Positions 23,932 to 37,017 of a stretch of 64,000 nt of DNA are shown one piece after another. Position 1 is the first letter of the stretch; every line of letters starts with the position of its first letter. The notes below the pieces were generated by a model. That model saw nothing but the letters and a program-made list of their open reading frames with translations, did no database searches and was not told the origin of the DNA. Both the position numbers and the translations under genes were made by a program. The DNA lies in assembly GCA_018398765.1 (NCBI GenBank), contig JAHBMJ010002465.1:37936-101935 (forward strand). The letters are read 5' to 3'. This DNA is from Chromera velia (taxonomy: Eukaryota; Sar; Chromeraceae).

Positions 23932-26900
23932 ATGCAGGACGACCCCTTCCCTTCTGCCATGGAGGGTGACTTGGCGTTCCCCGAGATGAGGCGACAGTCT
24001 CTGTTGGAGATGAGGGAGGCAGCAGGGGCGGCTCTGGGGCAGCCCCCCGTCTCCGTCTACGCATCTGCGCCTCCAGGTGGGTGCATGAACAAAGGGAGCA
24101 CCGAAAAACAGGAGAAGAAAGGCAGCAAAAGAGAAAGGGTAACATAGGGCAGCCGAGGGTAAGGAAGTGCGAGGCAGGCAAGAAGGACAGGGGGCGACAG
24201 GAAGGATCATCAAATATCTGACAGAAGGAGAGAGTGCATGAAATTAAGAAGCATCCCGCAATGCCTGCGCAGTCGGGCGCTCATGATATATACACATGAT
24301 TGACTATTGACCCACCTTCTTTCCTGTCGTCAAACTTAGCCTCCAGCTTTCTTTTATCATCTCAGATCTTCTTTGTCTTTCCTCACACGCACTGCTCCAT
24401 GCAACCCCCCCCCGCTGCAGAAAAGGGATCCTTCGATCCCCCTGAGAGGGGCGCCGCCCGACGCTCGAGCACCCTGAGGGCAAGGGAGAGGAGGTCCAGC
24501 ACTCTGGGGCAAATCGCAGCCATTGCAAGCGACGCAAAAACAAAACCCGCGTTGCCCCTAGCGGACTCAAGCGCAGCAATGCAGAAGGACGCTTGGCCAG
24601 CGGTGCGTTGATTAGTGACTGGTTGTCTGTGCTTCAATTTTTTGTCTGGTTGCGTCTGTGGTCATCTTTTTTTCTACTCTCTCCGCAGTCGTTTTCTGCC
24701 CGTTCTGCTTGTGTCGTCCTGTTGGCCTTCTTGCCCCTGTGGTGTGAGGCCTCCTCTTTGTCCATATCGACCGGCTCCTTTTCCCAGAGGCCCCCAGTAA
24801 CAAATTGCACTCAGCAAAAGTGAAGTCCGTGTACTTCGTGTGTGCATTACCTCCTCTGTATGTGCTATTGCAGAACTACGTCCAGCCAAAGACAAAGCGC
24901 GCCCAGCCTTCAGGAGTAGGGGACGAATTCTCCCCTGCGTGGCCCTCGAAGGCAGACGTGAGGGCGATGTCGGAGTTCGGCTCTCTTCCCGTCACCGCAT
25001 CCTTCGCAGGATCGAATGTAGCAGGATCAGCTGGGTGGTCTCCTGTGGGTGCCTCCTTCCGACAAGACAGCGCCCTTGGGAGAGGACCGGCAGCAGCGGC
25101 GGCGGCAGGGTGGACCCCCGCGGACCCGAACCCCGACGCCGACGTCATTCAGGCCTCTTCTTCGACTTCAGCCAGAGCGAGGGGGGGTGGGCTGACTGGC
25201 CTCTCCAAAGGGGGGGTGTTGGCAGAGAGTTCCCACAGATACGGGTGGATAGACACGTATCCGAGTAGAAGAAAGGGAAGAAGCATATCGTGGTTGGACC
25301 GTATGGCAGGAGCAGTAAGGGGAGTGATGAGGGCAGGGGCTCAAGGAATCGTGCAACCGTTGCAGCTGGTGGCGGTGGAAAGAGACGGGGGGGGTGTAGA
25401 TAAATTGCGACTTTGTCAGTCAGTGAGTTTTTGGCAGGATGCGTACCGCAGCTGTTGATGCTAGCAAGATTTTCGGAGCAGTTGAAAAATTGTGCCTTTT
25501 TTTATTTTCCATTTTCGTCGTTCAGTTTTTCTTGGTTTCGTATGTCTTTTTTTTCGTCATATGACTTTCTGCCTGTTTCACATCTCCAAGGAAGCCCGTC
25601 CTCAAAGCACTGCAGTTCATATTGAAACAAATAAGGAGACGAAAGAAACATATGTCTCTCTGCTTTGATCGTCTCTGTGCAGGTCCAGAGGGAGTGGAGG
25701 CTCTTCAGAACTTCCAGGGGGGTCCCTTGACTGTGGTTGCCTTCAGTGGGCAGGTGCAGAGTGGGAAGAGCCTGCTGGCCAACCTGGTGACCTCAGAGTT
25801 TGGATATCTGGGAGACCCCTTTGAGGCTGCAGAAGTGCCGACGAGAAGATGTACAGAGGTGGGAGGGGGGGGTAGTTGGGTTGAGGGAGGATTTGGAATG
25901 CGTTTTAGTGCAACGCGAACGTCCATTGGCAAATATTTAGCAAGAGAGACAAGAAATACAGTTTATCTGACAACAAGTGAACAAAAAGTGATGAGAAAAT
26001 AACCAGAAGTCCGTCAATGAAAGAGCGGTTAGTGGATTTGCCTCTGCATGTAGTTACTTTCCTTTTGAACTCGCTCACGCCTTTCCTTCCCAGAAATGAG
26101 TGAGGCCAAAATGCCGAGTTGAGCTCATCTCCTCTCTCCAATAATCAATCCTTCTTTCCTCCCTTCCCTCAATTTGTTTTCTGGATGCCATGCAGGGTAT
26201 CTGGATGCTCCTCCCCGTTGACAGGGGGAGCCGCGCGTTTTTATTTCTGGACTGTGAGGGCGTGCAGACAGTGTAAGTGTGTGTGTTTGGGGGGAGGGGA
26301 GCGAACGAAAAAAGACAGGGGCGGCGAGAGAGAAATGCTCTATCCGATCTAGTGATTGACTGAAACGTGGGCGAGGGAGGGAGTGAGGGAGCGAGTGAGT
26401 GCTCGTGTAAATGTTTCCGTCCATCTAAGCTTGAATGATAATGGGAAGGTCTTTATTGTATCTTTGCGTGCCTATCACCTACAGACTTCCGCAATGCTGC
26501 TTCCTCCCGCCGTTTGCTTACTTCTGAATGATATGATGAATGCAGGCGGGCGAGCGATTCCCCCGTCTTTGCTTTGGTCAGTTGGTTGCTGCTTCACTCA
26601 TTTGATGATTCTCTGCAGTCTTTGAAGAGAAGCGGCAGTTTTCCACTTTTGACCTTCCACTCCCGCACGTCTCTCAAATGTTCGCCTATTTGTGCATGGG
26701 TTTCTCCACTATACAGTCAGTCCTTTTCTTTTCGCATGGCACTTACGTACTGCTGACCCCTTTTCGATTCCCCTCTCCCGACATTTGACCGTCTCCAGAA
26801 CACAAGAGGAAGGGCAAAAAAATAAACAGGTACATTCGCATTCTATCGTTGAACCGAAGGCTATCCTTGCTGCGTGTCCGTCCTCTGCATTTGCATTTCT

Positions 26901-29900
26901 TTAGTGACACTGATCGTCTCTGCAGGCTTTTATGATCTCCTCCTGTCTCGTGTATAATGTGGACGGTCAGTGGCTGAGTGCGCATGCGGAGAGAGTTGAA
27001 AGTTCCGAAGGTGAACGAGGAAAGAAAAGCAAAGGTCTCCAAAAGGAGCACAGTCGGGAGTATATGTGCAGCATTGTGTGCACGCGAAGGAAATGTACTC
27101 AGGGCGCGTTTTCATCCAGAAGCCAGGCTCTATTCTGCTCTTTTCTGATCAGTCAGCCTTTGAACTCTTATCTGTGAATGTTAAGGAACACGAAGGAGGC
27201 CGGCAGTCAACTGAAGCAGCAGACGATCTTTGAGGACACGCAGATCTGCAAGAGGATGCAGCCATCCTGGCTCAGTCTGTCCATGGCACTTTGACGCCTG
27301 TGGACTTCCTCAATCAGATCTCCTTTTTATTTGGATAGGAAATTGGGGCTTGGGGAAAGAAATTGAAGTCCCCTTTATTTTGATGCATGTCAACGTGCGT
27401 AACCAGACTTGTTTTATGCTCCACAATGCCTCTGTTCTTTATGACGTTGCACCTTTTTTCCCCTCTGCAGGTCCGCTGAGTGCGACTTCCATCGGCCCCC
27501 TTGCTGACCTCCCCTCCCCCCCCCAGCTTGCCTCTGTGCCGTCTCCTGAGGACCCGAACGCCTCCAGTCAGAGGAAGTCTGTCGGGTTCTCTCTGCAAGG
27601 CTTATTTGGGGCACAGGAGGGGGGAGGGGAGGGTCCAGAGAAAGAGAAAGACCAGGGGGCGGGAGGGGAGACGGCCGAATTCGGAGAGCCTCAGAGGGAG
27701 TGGAGACCCCCCGCTTGCGTGATTTGTGTCCGAAATTTTGACTTCAATTTTGATGAGAAGAAAGCCAAAGTGCCAACCGACGCGCGAACGGTCAGTAGAG
27801 TGAAGGCAGACATCTGACGGTTGTGTGGAGCACAAATGAATCAAAGATGGACCACAGCGACCCTCCCTGCCTCCCTCCCTCCCTCCGTCCTTGCAGTATC
27901 TAGACACAGCCATCGAGAAGTACCTCAGCCCGACTGCGAGGTCCGTTATTTCCTTTCGAGGCAATGAATTTCTTTGCTCGTCTACAGCAAGAAAAAGGCT
28001 CAAGGCTGTCAGAAGGATTGCATTTCTAGGCGGAGAATTAAATGATGAAGAAATATGTATGAAGAGGCATTCTTGCGAATACAGAGGATTTGTTGAAGTT
28101 TTTCAGGGACTCAAGAAAACATTCGGCGCTGCCTTTTGGACAGGAATGCTTGCGGCAAGCGTCAGATTTGCATGTCCCTCCCAGAATGACGCAGCTGTAG
28201 TCAGCAGATTCGACTAGGAAATTTTTCGTTTGCCTTGCATTGTGTCTGCAGGGAGGTTTTGCGTACAACTGCAGACCGTCGGGAGGCCGTGACATTTGTG
28301 AACCCTCTTCGGAACTTTTCAGGAGGGTCCAAGCAAAGACTCACGCGAATGGCACTGAAGGATTTGCCTCTGGAGGTTTGTCTGTCAGAAGACGGGAGGG
28401 AGGGAGGGAGGGAGGGAGGGAGCTTGTTTTGAACAAGATCAAGCCCGTCTGTGTTGTTTTGCGGGTCATGCATGTAACATGAAGCAGTGTTCATTCACTG
28501 GTCTCGCTAAATAGTATTGAATAGTCTCTGTACGCCTTTTGAACCTTGACCAGTGTGCTCCTCAGCTCTGCGTTCACACCTTCCTGCTTTCCTTGACTGT
28601 GTCTCCCTCCCTCTTTGCAGTTTCAGCAGTCCGTCTTCGAGGTCCGGGACCTCGTTGAGGAAGTGGCGGCCGCAAACGGACAGCACGAGGCGTTCAGAGT
28701 GACCAGTGAGTCCCCTCACCCGCCTTCAGTATTTGAGGATCCTTTCCATGACAACGCCAGGCAGTGGGAGGACCCCGGGAGGAAGTTCGTGCTCCCTGAT
28801 GGAAGAGAGGGAGGGAGCCAGCGTTTGTTGAGGGGCCTGCATAGTACGTGTATGTTCCTTCATGGGCTGGTCGCCGTAGTTGTATTTTTCTGTTGGTTGA
28901 GATGCAATCAGCTTTTTTTGCGGTTTCGGTCTCCTCAAGCTTTCTTCATTCTGTCTCTCCCCCCTTCTGGCGTTTGTGTGCAGGCAGAGCCCTGATCAGA
29001 TTTCTGCACCACGCCATCGGCCTCCTGAACGACACAACGATGCCGGACCCGGAGGACGACTGGAAGAACGCAGCGGAACCGGACCTGAAACCGGAAGTCC
29101 AGAGGGCAGGGGACGCATTCAAACACAGAGCGCTGCAGGCAATTGTCAGTCTGTCTCGATCAGTTAGAGTAGTTTCATGGGCACTGAGAGATTCAGGGCG
29201 TTCGGGTCAACTGTCGAGTAGCGTAGCGGCGTGTGTGCATGGGTAGCGAGGGAACCTTCGTAGATGAATGGCCATGATTCCATGGCTCTCAAGTTTGGTC
29301 GAGTCGAACCCCTCTTGAATGCTCCTTGATAATTCTCAGTAATGACAGCAACGGCATCGCAGTCGTCTAAAACTCCCCTCTGATCCCTCTGTTCATTTTC
29401 AGCTTTTGCAAAGGAAAGGCGCTCTTTGAGGTTCCTTCTGAAGGGAAGAAGGTGTGTCTGTTTTGTCGCCCGTTCTTTCTTTCTGGCTGCATGTTACATA
29501 CGTCTGTTTCTGCTGCAACAGGAGGGAACCCCCATCGATGAGCGGGAATTCACTTCCCGTCTGGAGTTGGAGAAGCAGAAGACTTTGGAGTCCTTCTACG
29601 CGAGTTTGGGAGGGTCCAGGCTTCAGAGAGAGGCTGCGGAGCGGCACTTGGGACGTTCTCTTCGGAACACCCAGAGACATTCATGGAAGTTGAATGAGAG
29701 GAAGGCGGCAGAGGAATGCAAACGGGTGTTGAAAGGAAAGTTCTCGGATGTACAGACGAAGGCAGAGGGGGGGGACTATGCGGGAGTGGAGGCGCTGATG
29801 AGTGAAGTTGCGGAGAAGAGAGACGAGTTAGTTGCATGGTCGTTGCTCGAGATTCCACTTTGCTTACCCTTCCTTCTTCTGGCCTCACTTCTTTCCCTCC

Positions 29901-32186
29901 CATTTTATCATTTCTTCATGGTCTGTCCACCCGCCTCCATTTTTCCCCCCTCAGTCTCATGAACAGACATTTGCTCCGCTTCACTCTCCCTCGAGTAACA
30001 CATGGTAAACCAGCACTGCGCAAATCTGTTCCCTTTCTCTTTATGCCTCTTGGGGAATGATGAGTCGTCACCTCTTTCACCTCGATCAAGGAAGGTCCTG
30101 AGTACAAACATTCCGTTCCTTGAATACATGCAGATGGTTTCATGAGCACATTGGAAGTCTCCTAATGCTGTGTACCTCACTCTGCATGTCTGTGTGTGTG
30201 TATGCATTAATCGATCCATGCATTTGTCGACCCATCACCTCTTCCGTACATCAGGTTCCTCAAGGAGACGGCAGGGCCTCCCGAGATCAAACACGCCGCT
30301 TTTTTGGACTTTATCTCCAAGTTGCAAGCGAAGGGTGAGTGCCTGGGGGGGCATCAGCTCGTCGATGCTGCATGCATGTGCGTGTATCACTGCGGGGTCT
30401 CAAAACACGTCACGGTTAACCGCTGGAAGAAGAGACGGAAAGGAGAGGAATGGAGAAACTCATTCCGCCAGAATGGGAAGTGGGGACATGGGCAGAATAG
30501 AACAACAGAAACACCCAGGAAGCATGTGCAGCGTTTTATTTTTCTCTTCTTTCCCTGTCCCTTCCCGTGTACTGACGTTACCGCCGTGGAATCCTTTTTT
30601 GAGTTCGGATTGTACGTTCTATGCTGTCCTTTCATCTGCATTGCCCGAAGCGCCTTTCTCCCCCTTGTGTTGATGCCACTGCATGACCTGCAGCGATGGT
30701 GGCCTTAGTCGACGCACGGGTGCAAAAGATTCGAGAGGCAGAGGGGGGTGCAGGGGAAGGGTGGGAGGGGGTCGGGAGTCCGGTGGAGGAGGTGAATGCT
30801 CTGAAGTCGGAGACGGAGAGGCTGCGGGAGGAGATAGAGAGGCTGCAGGAGGCCCTCAAAGAAGCAGAGACCGCGGCAGACAGGGCAGAGGCAGACTTGG
30901 AGAGAGAGACGGCAAACTCAACGTGGGTGTACGAAGTTTCTTGGCAGGAACGAACACTGGCAGGTGTACGCGTTTTCAAAGTCCTCTTTTGACATCCTGC
31001 AGGAGCATGGGGGCGGGCACCGCAAAAGAGGCAGTAGGGGGTACACGGCATCAGGCGGCATCCAAAAAAGAAAAAGAGAGTGAGGTAGGGAAAGGACAGA
31101 CGTCGAACGAGAAGGGAAATGCAAGCAACCAGAGAGTCTCCGTTGGTCAAACAAGGTAAATGAAAGGAAACCTTCGCATAATGCAACCAACGCACACGGA
31201 AAGTCAGCTAACCGACATGTACTTTCCTTTCCTGGCTGCTTCTTATCCACCTTCCTTCCTGACTGTGTGGTTGCCTGCCTGCAGACAAGAAATCATGCGG
31301 AAGAACCAAGAAATGTCAGCAGTTCCACTTAGTGTACCTGCAGCGATCTTTTTCCGGAGCATCAGTAACAAAAGAAAGTCACTTCACTGACGTACTCGTG
31401 CTTTTCGTGAGCGTGAGTAGAAGTATGAGAGCGCGCTTCTGTTTGGATTCGGCGGTCGATTCATTGACTTCGTATCCCGTCATTCAATGTGCTTAACTGA
31501 TTTTACGTGTTCTCCCTCTCTTTTCATCGGTCCAACTGCCTGCCCTCCTTCCTGCGTCTCTCAAAGGAGAACGCCGACTGCTCCCTCCCTCCGTCTTTTA
31601 TGCAGCCGCCACCTCCAGCAAGAGAAGGAGGAGGAGATACGAAAAGCAGTCGAGGACTCTAATAAGGTGAAGGAAGAACTAAAGGAAAAGGTCAGTCAGT
31701 CTCATCGAGGAAGAGTGTATGTCACAATCATCTTGAATTTCGTCCATCTAGACTCAATTGCCATCAATTCTATCAAGCTGCCTGCCCCTATACAAGTCTG
31801 AAACGTGCCACCTTGGAGGGAAGTGCGGAGAATCGATTTCTTTCTCAGCACCTCTTTTTCTGCTCGCGCAGATGTTTCCTGCTGCAGTGCTGGGTCTCTA
31901 TTTTCTTTTCACATTCCTCAACCTTGCTCTTGACGGCCCTAAGCAGCTCACTGCGCCTGCTCTCGGGTCTCATGTCTCCCTCTACCTCCCTCGACGTGTG
32001 CATGAATGCGCGCGTTCCAGCTATGTGTGTCTCTTCAATGCTTTTTATGAAATGCAGGAGAAGGCACTGGAACAACAACAAAAGAAGGAAGCTTCGGCAG
32101 AAGAGGAGAGACGTCGGAAGACTTGCTGCGGATGTATTTGCCCATGCAAATGTCCATGCAGTCCATGCAAATGTGTCATCATGTAA
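23932..32186 (+). CDS. Guanylate-binding-protein-like large GTPase with CaaX tail
   Basis: About 21 exons. Exons closing in phase: 23932-24076, 24421-24602, 24874-25414, 25683-25858, 26196-26272, 26799-26829, 26926-26965; then 27471-27790, 27897-27940, 28252-28375, 28621-28705, 28984-29144; then 29403-29451, 29522-29826, 30255-30334, 30694-30922, 31003-31155, 31285-31314, 31606-31690, 32058-32186. After a long N-terminal extension come the P-loop SGQVQSGKS, TEGIWMLL (switch I region), FLDCEGV (G3), SSCLVYN and CVRNFDF (G4 region). Helical and coiled-coil segments follow, such as WGSP-free EEIERLQEAL. The tail is rich in cysteine and ends CKCVIM. This matches GBP/GB1 order: G domain, helical domain, prenylation motif. 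The likely role is GTP-dependent assembly on membranes. Unresolved: exon 8 (about 27157-27340, with an in-frame TGA at 27231) and the phase into the exon at 29403. Confidence 0.8.
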
Positions 32187-34128
32187 TGTGTTTTTCAATT
32201 TTCTTCAACCTTTTCAAACATTTTTTTAATCATGATGTAGCGAAAAAAAAAAACAATTAAGTGAATTTAACAAGTTATATTTTTGAATCTGCGGTAATCC
32301 GCGGTCTAAAATCAAACTTTAAATTTTATTTCACTTTAAAACTTTACATATTACAATCACAATCAGATGTAAAAAAAGATTGATTCCTTATGACTGAATG
32401 TTCAACTAAGAATAAACTATGAATGAACTTAAAAGACACTTAAATTTTAAAGAAGAAATTGAAGAGAAGAAAATAAATAATTGACTGTTAAAATGAGATA
32501 GAAAATAATGAAGAGAAACGGCTTGGTGCCTAGGCGTCGGCTAAAGAAAAAAAAAAGTGATCAGAGAAGATCTTCTTTTTTTTTCTTTCTTTTTTATTTT
32601 TTTATCCTCAACAACACCTAACAACAGTTGTGTAATACATGAACAAGACCTGTATAACACTTGAACAACAGTTGTTTGATAGTAACTTTGACTGAAAAAG
32701 AAAAAAAGAAAAAAAAAGAAAAGAGTTTGGGAGGATCTTTTTTTTTTTTTCTTTAGCTGACGCTTAGCTTGGTACCGCTTGGTTTCAGTAACATAACCTG
32801 TTACATAGTATAAATTAAGGTCGTATTGACCTAGGTATTGACTTCTTTCTCTTCTTTTTCAAACGTTTTCAATCCATTTAAAAATCTAGAGCAGTGCAAT
32901 CCATGCAAGCTAGGCTTTGACCCTAGTTGCGATCCTTTTGGATATATTTTTAAATACTAAGAGGCGCTAGTCACTTTTACATGCAGCCTGTTGCATGCAA
33001 CTTCTTGATCAAACTGGCTGTCAGCATCAGTTGCTAGTAAAAACTTACTAAAATTATATACAGAGGAATGACTCGAGAGAGTGAGCTAGAGAAAAGCAGA
33101 GAAGAAAAGACTAGAGAAAAGAAAAGAAAAACAATAATGAGTAACACAAGAACGTGTGGTAACAGAAGGGAAGGAAACCAACTAGGAAGCCAAGACTTCT
33201 TCAGGCTATAGGGTTAAGACTGTGACTGTACATGTCCTTAAGGGGGAAAGGGCTCGACGGGAGGTTTGTGTAGTGTATGCCAGCTAGTGAACTAGTGCGC
33301 ATAAATAGCTAGATGAATGGTTGCTGCCAGACTCTTCTTTCCCTTTCTTTCGTGAAAGAGGAGAGGGGTCAAGAAGTTGAAAATAGGAGTCCTTTCTGAG
33401 CGTGCTCCGCAGAGATGGCGTGTTCTATGTTTTAATTGAGACTAGACATGTCATTGATTGCTTTATCTCAGGCTCCTAGCCCAGGTTGCACATAAACTGC
33501 ATGCATGGGTTGCCGTTTCTAGTGCCGTTTATCTCTGGTTTCGGAGATTTTAGGCTAAACCGCCATTAATCCTGAGTAAAGTATACTAGAAAGTATACGT
33601 GTTACTCACATATATGAAAATATCATAATTTGGACATAAACTGATCACTAAACTAATCTAAGGCTATATTCGCTCACATGTTAATTTTGATTTTATATAC
33701 TGTATTATTATTCTGCATATATCTCTTACAGTTTCCATATAAAAGATTCTAACCCAGGTAGTAACCCTAAGCAATTCGATCTAATCATAATATATAAATT
33801 CAAGTCCATTATTATAAATACTAATAAATCTAGGATGATCCTTGATATATGTCAGATAGTTTACTATATATTTGCAGATCATTGGTTTAATTGTTGCACA
33901 ATGCATTATGTATAACATTATTAATGTAGCATTTCTATCTATGACTGGAGTATGACATCAATATGTAAATAAAAAAAAAAGTACTATAAAACTGAATACA
34001 TGAATTTGAATCAATCCAGGAATCAATTTACTATAGTAATGTGTGGCTTTTGCTTAATACCAAGCTTAAATGCCGCTTAATAGAATAAATTAATTCAATT
34101 CATTACACAAAGTGTCAATAAAATTAAA
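32187..34128. other. AT-rich convergent intergenic region
   Basis: A long AT-rich spacer separates the 3' ends of the GBP-like and LRR genes. Apart from the inverted-repeat element at 32530-32767, only poly-A/poly-T runs and one CTGCATGCATGG near 33498 stand out. No frame looks coding. Confidence 0.7.
32530..32767. mobile_element. Short terminal-inverted-repeat element (MITE-like), copy 1
   Basis: The left end CTAGGCGTCGGCTAAAG plus poly-A pairs with a right end whose complement reads CTAAGCGTCAGCTAAAG plus poly-A: two mismatches in about 26 bases. The interior contains AACAACAGTTGT repeats. Its reverse complement aligns with the interior of the element at 56343-56602. It has no coding capacity, so it would be non-autonomous. 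Target-site duplications are not clear. Confidence 0.55.
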
Positions 34129-36982
34129 TTACAACTGTTTTTCATCCAAACCGCTGGACGAAGAAGGAAGAACACCCCGAAGCATGGACCGGGTCTCGGA
34201 TGAAATCTGTGGATTCCCTCTGAGGTCTACATAAGAGAGAGAAGGAAACCGTCGGGACCCCACCAAATTGGCCAACGACCGCGCTGCCTTATCCCCTAGA
34301 GACGTCTCTCGAAACTTTAACCGCTCGATCGGAGGGGGGAGAACAGACCCCCACACATTCGAGAGGGTTTCAAAGGCGCTGTCACTCAGGTCGTTCTCGC
34401 TGAGGTCCAACTCCCTCAACTGAGGCAGCATCTCTACAGTGAGCACTTCCGCGACACCCTCAAACTCGCTCAAGAAGTTCGAGGACAGGTCAAGGACACG
34501 GAGACGTCTCAAGTTCCCTCCCACCATCCCCCCACACAAAATGTTCATCTCCGAGTCAGTTGCGTGTACATCGAGACGGAGCTCTTCAAGAGAGAACAGC
34601 CGACCCGACCCCAGACCTCCCGACAGAGCGACAGCCTCTGCTGAGCCAAGTCTGCCAATACCGCCACTGCCAGGCACTGTGGAGTATGGAGGAGGTCGAA
34701 ACATAAACAATTCCAGCACCCTCAGTGCTGCGATGTTAGGGGAAGCCAAAACACTCGAAAGGGATCGAATTTCCTCTATCGTCATGTCAATAATATTCAC
34801 AACGAGCTTTCGGAGACTTTTAAGGTTCCCCCCCTTGACACCTGCCGCAAGAGCAACGGCTAAACCGTCCTCCCAATCCTCCCCCCCCCAATCTTCTTGC
34901 AAGCACAGCGTGTGGAGTCGAGGCAAAGCACAACCACCCAACACGACACCCCGCATCAACCCACCCACCCCCGGCATTGGTCTGACCACCGACCACCCCT
35001 CCGACTCCGGGACCCCCTTGTCCCCGAGGAATCCGAACGAGAGACTCTCGACATGCGCGCATCGACTTTCAGACTGTGGCAAAGCCTGCCCAAACATTCG
35101 TGCAGTCTCAGTACTGAGACTCTCCTCGTCTCCCCTCACTGCTACCTTTATACTCTGCACACACCCCAATTTGCCCTCACGCATCCCCACCGCAAACGCC
35201 CTCACAGTTGCGTCTGCGTCCTCCCCCCTCCCCTCCTCGTCCAAAACCAAATCCACACCAACCTCAGCCCCCAACCCCCCCCCGGATCTACCCAATCCTT
35301 CTGCAAGACCAATGGACCCCTCGGTGCATCCACACTCAAGCCTCACCTTACGGAGAGACGGCAACGCTTCGCGTGTCCCCAACGCCCCCCCCAATTCCCT
35401 GCACCCCTCTTTGCCTGACTTCACGATCTTCAGACAAATAGTCTCAAGGGACAAAAGCCCACCAGAACGAATGCCCTCTGCCCACCCAACTGCCCCCAAA
35501 CCCCCCCCCTCGGCCCACATCAGGGAAAGCTTTTTCAGCATACTACCACAGCCCCCCACTGCCCTTCCCAACTCACCCAAACCCCTACTTTCCCCCGACT
35601 CTGACAAAACAACCCCCTCAGCCACCAACCGGAACTCCTCCAAAAGAGGAAATCCACCCGAACGAAACCCTCCAGCCAAAGCACGCAAAGACTCATCAAT
35701 CTTATTCTCGCCCTCACCCTCTCCACCCCCCCACGCCCCGCCCAACTCCAGACAAACGAGCAGAGGGGCCGTCCCCTTCCCCAACGCCTGACACACATCC
35801 AACAGGCACTGCCCACGCAGACCCCTCAGCCTCTCCAGTTGGAGGGAGACCAACTTCGAAAGATAACCAGCCTCCCACACACGACCCAGCCCAACCCCCC
35901 CGTCCCCCCCTGTCCCTCCCCCCACTTCAGCCCCGTTCTCCCCCGACAATCTCAATTCTTCTATCCCCCTCGACTTCCCTGCTTGCAGAGCCCCTGCCAG
36001 ACCCGAAAGGTCTCTCGGACCTCCTGCAGACTCAAAGAGCTTCAAACAACGCAGCCGCGACAGTCTGCCCTCGGCAATCGCTTTTGCGCACTTGCATACC
36101 ACCCCCGGCCCCCGCCTCTCCCCCAGCAATGCCTCATGGCTCAGGTCTAATTCCTCCAACGAGCTCAGACTTGTTGAGCAGAGAAGCTTCTCAGCAACGG
36201 TTACGCTTGGACCCGAGGGGAAGTCTGTGAGACGGTTGTGGCTAAGAATTAGAGAACGCAATAGAGGCGGCGCGGCTGCCGAGTCCGACAGGCCCCGTGC
36301 CAACGCTTCCACCCCCTCCACCTCCATCCCCTCCGCGTTGTCCCTAAGGTCCAACGACTGCAGACACACCACCCTTCCTGACCCCAACAACTCCCCCAAA
36401 GCTTCCATCCCCCCCTGTTTGAGCACAGTGCCCCCAAGTCTCAACGTCTGCAGAGGGAGAGGGAGGGTGCTGCCAACTGAAGCTACCGCCAGGCCCCTGC
36501 AGCGCGCAGAGACCCCGGAAGGCCCCAGAGGATTCCCGCTCAGGTCCAGGCACAGAACGGAAGGGAGCCAGCCGAGAGACAGCGCAGAGCTCAGGGACTC
36601 CGCAGCCGCTGTGCGGAGTCGGTTGCCTGCAGAAAGAAAGGCACACAAGCGCCCGGGCAGGCAGAGACGGATGCGATGATCTTCTGAGAAGACTTCTCAG
36701 CGAGAAGCAAAACGGAACATTTTGTCAGGGCAAAACAGAAGAATCTGAATGTCAGACACATGAACGACCGACACGGCGGAAGAGGAGTCGAGGAAGCGAG
36801 AGAGGAGAAAGAGGAACATTCGGACTCGAGGGAGGAGGAAAAGAAGAAACGGAGGAGAGAAAGAAGAACAAAGCAGGGTCGCAGGACGAAAGAAGACAAA
36901 TGAAGAAATCATACCGCAAAAGAGAAAGAAATCCTCGTACGAATTGCTCAGAACTCATGACGGACGTTGCTGGCGAGGGACA

Positions 36983-37017
<35 letters not shown>

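Noticed and set aside
19707-27233. TGA reassigned to an amino acid
   Set aside because: The kinase, synergin-like and cassette genes all end naturally at TGA. Only two isolated in-frame TGAs were seen, both at uncertain splice regions.
34439-35791. Long plus-strand frame (450 codons) opposite the LRR gene
   Set aside because: It is the antisense shadow of the GC-biased LRR exon. It is proline- and serine-rich without motifs, while the minus strand shows regular LRRs.
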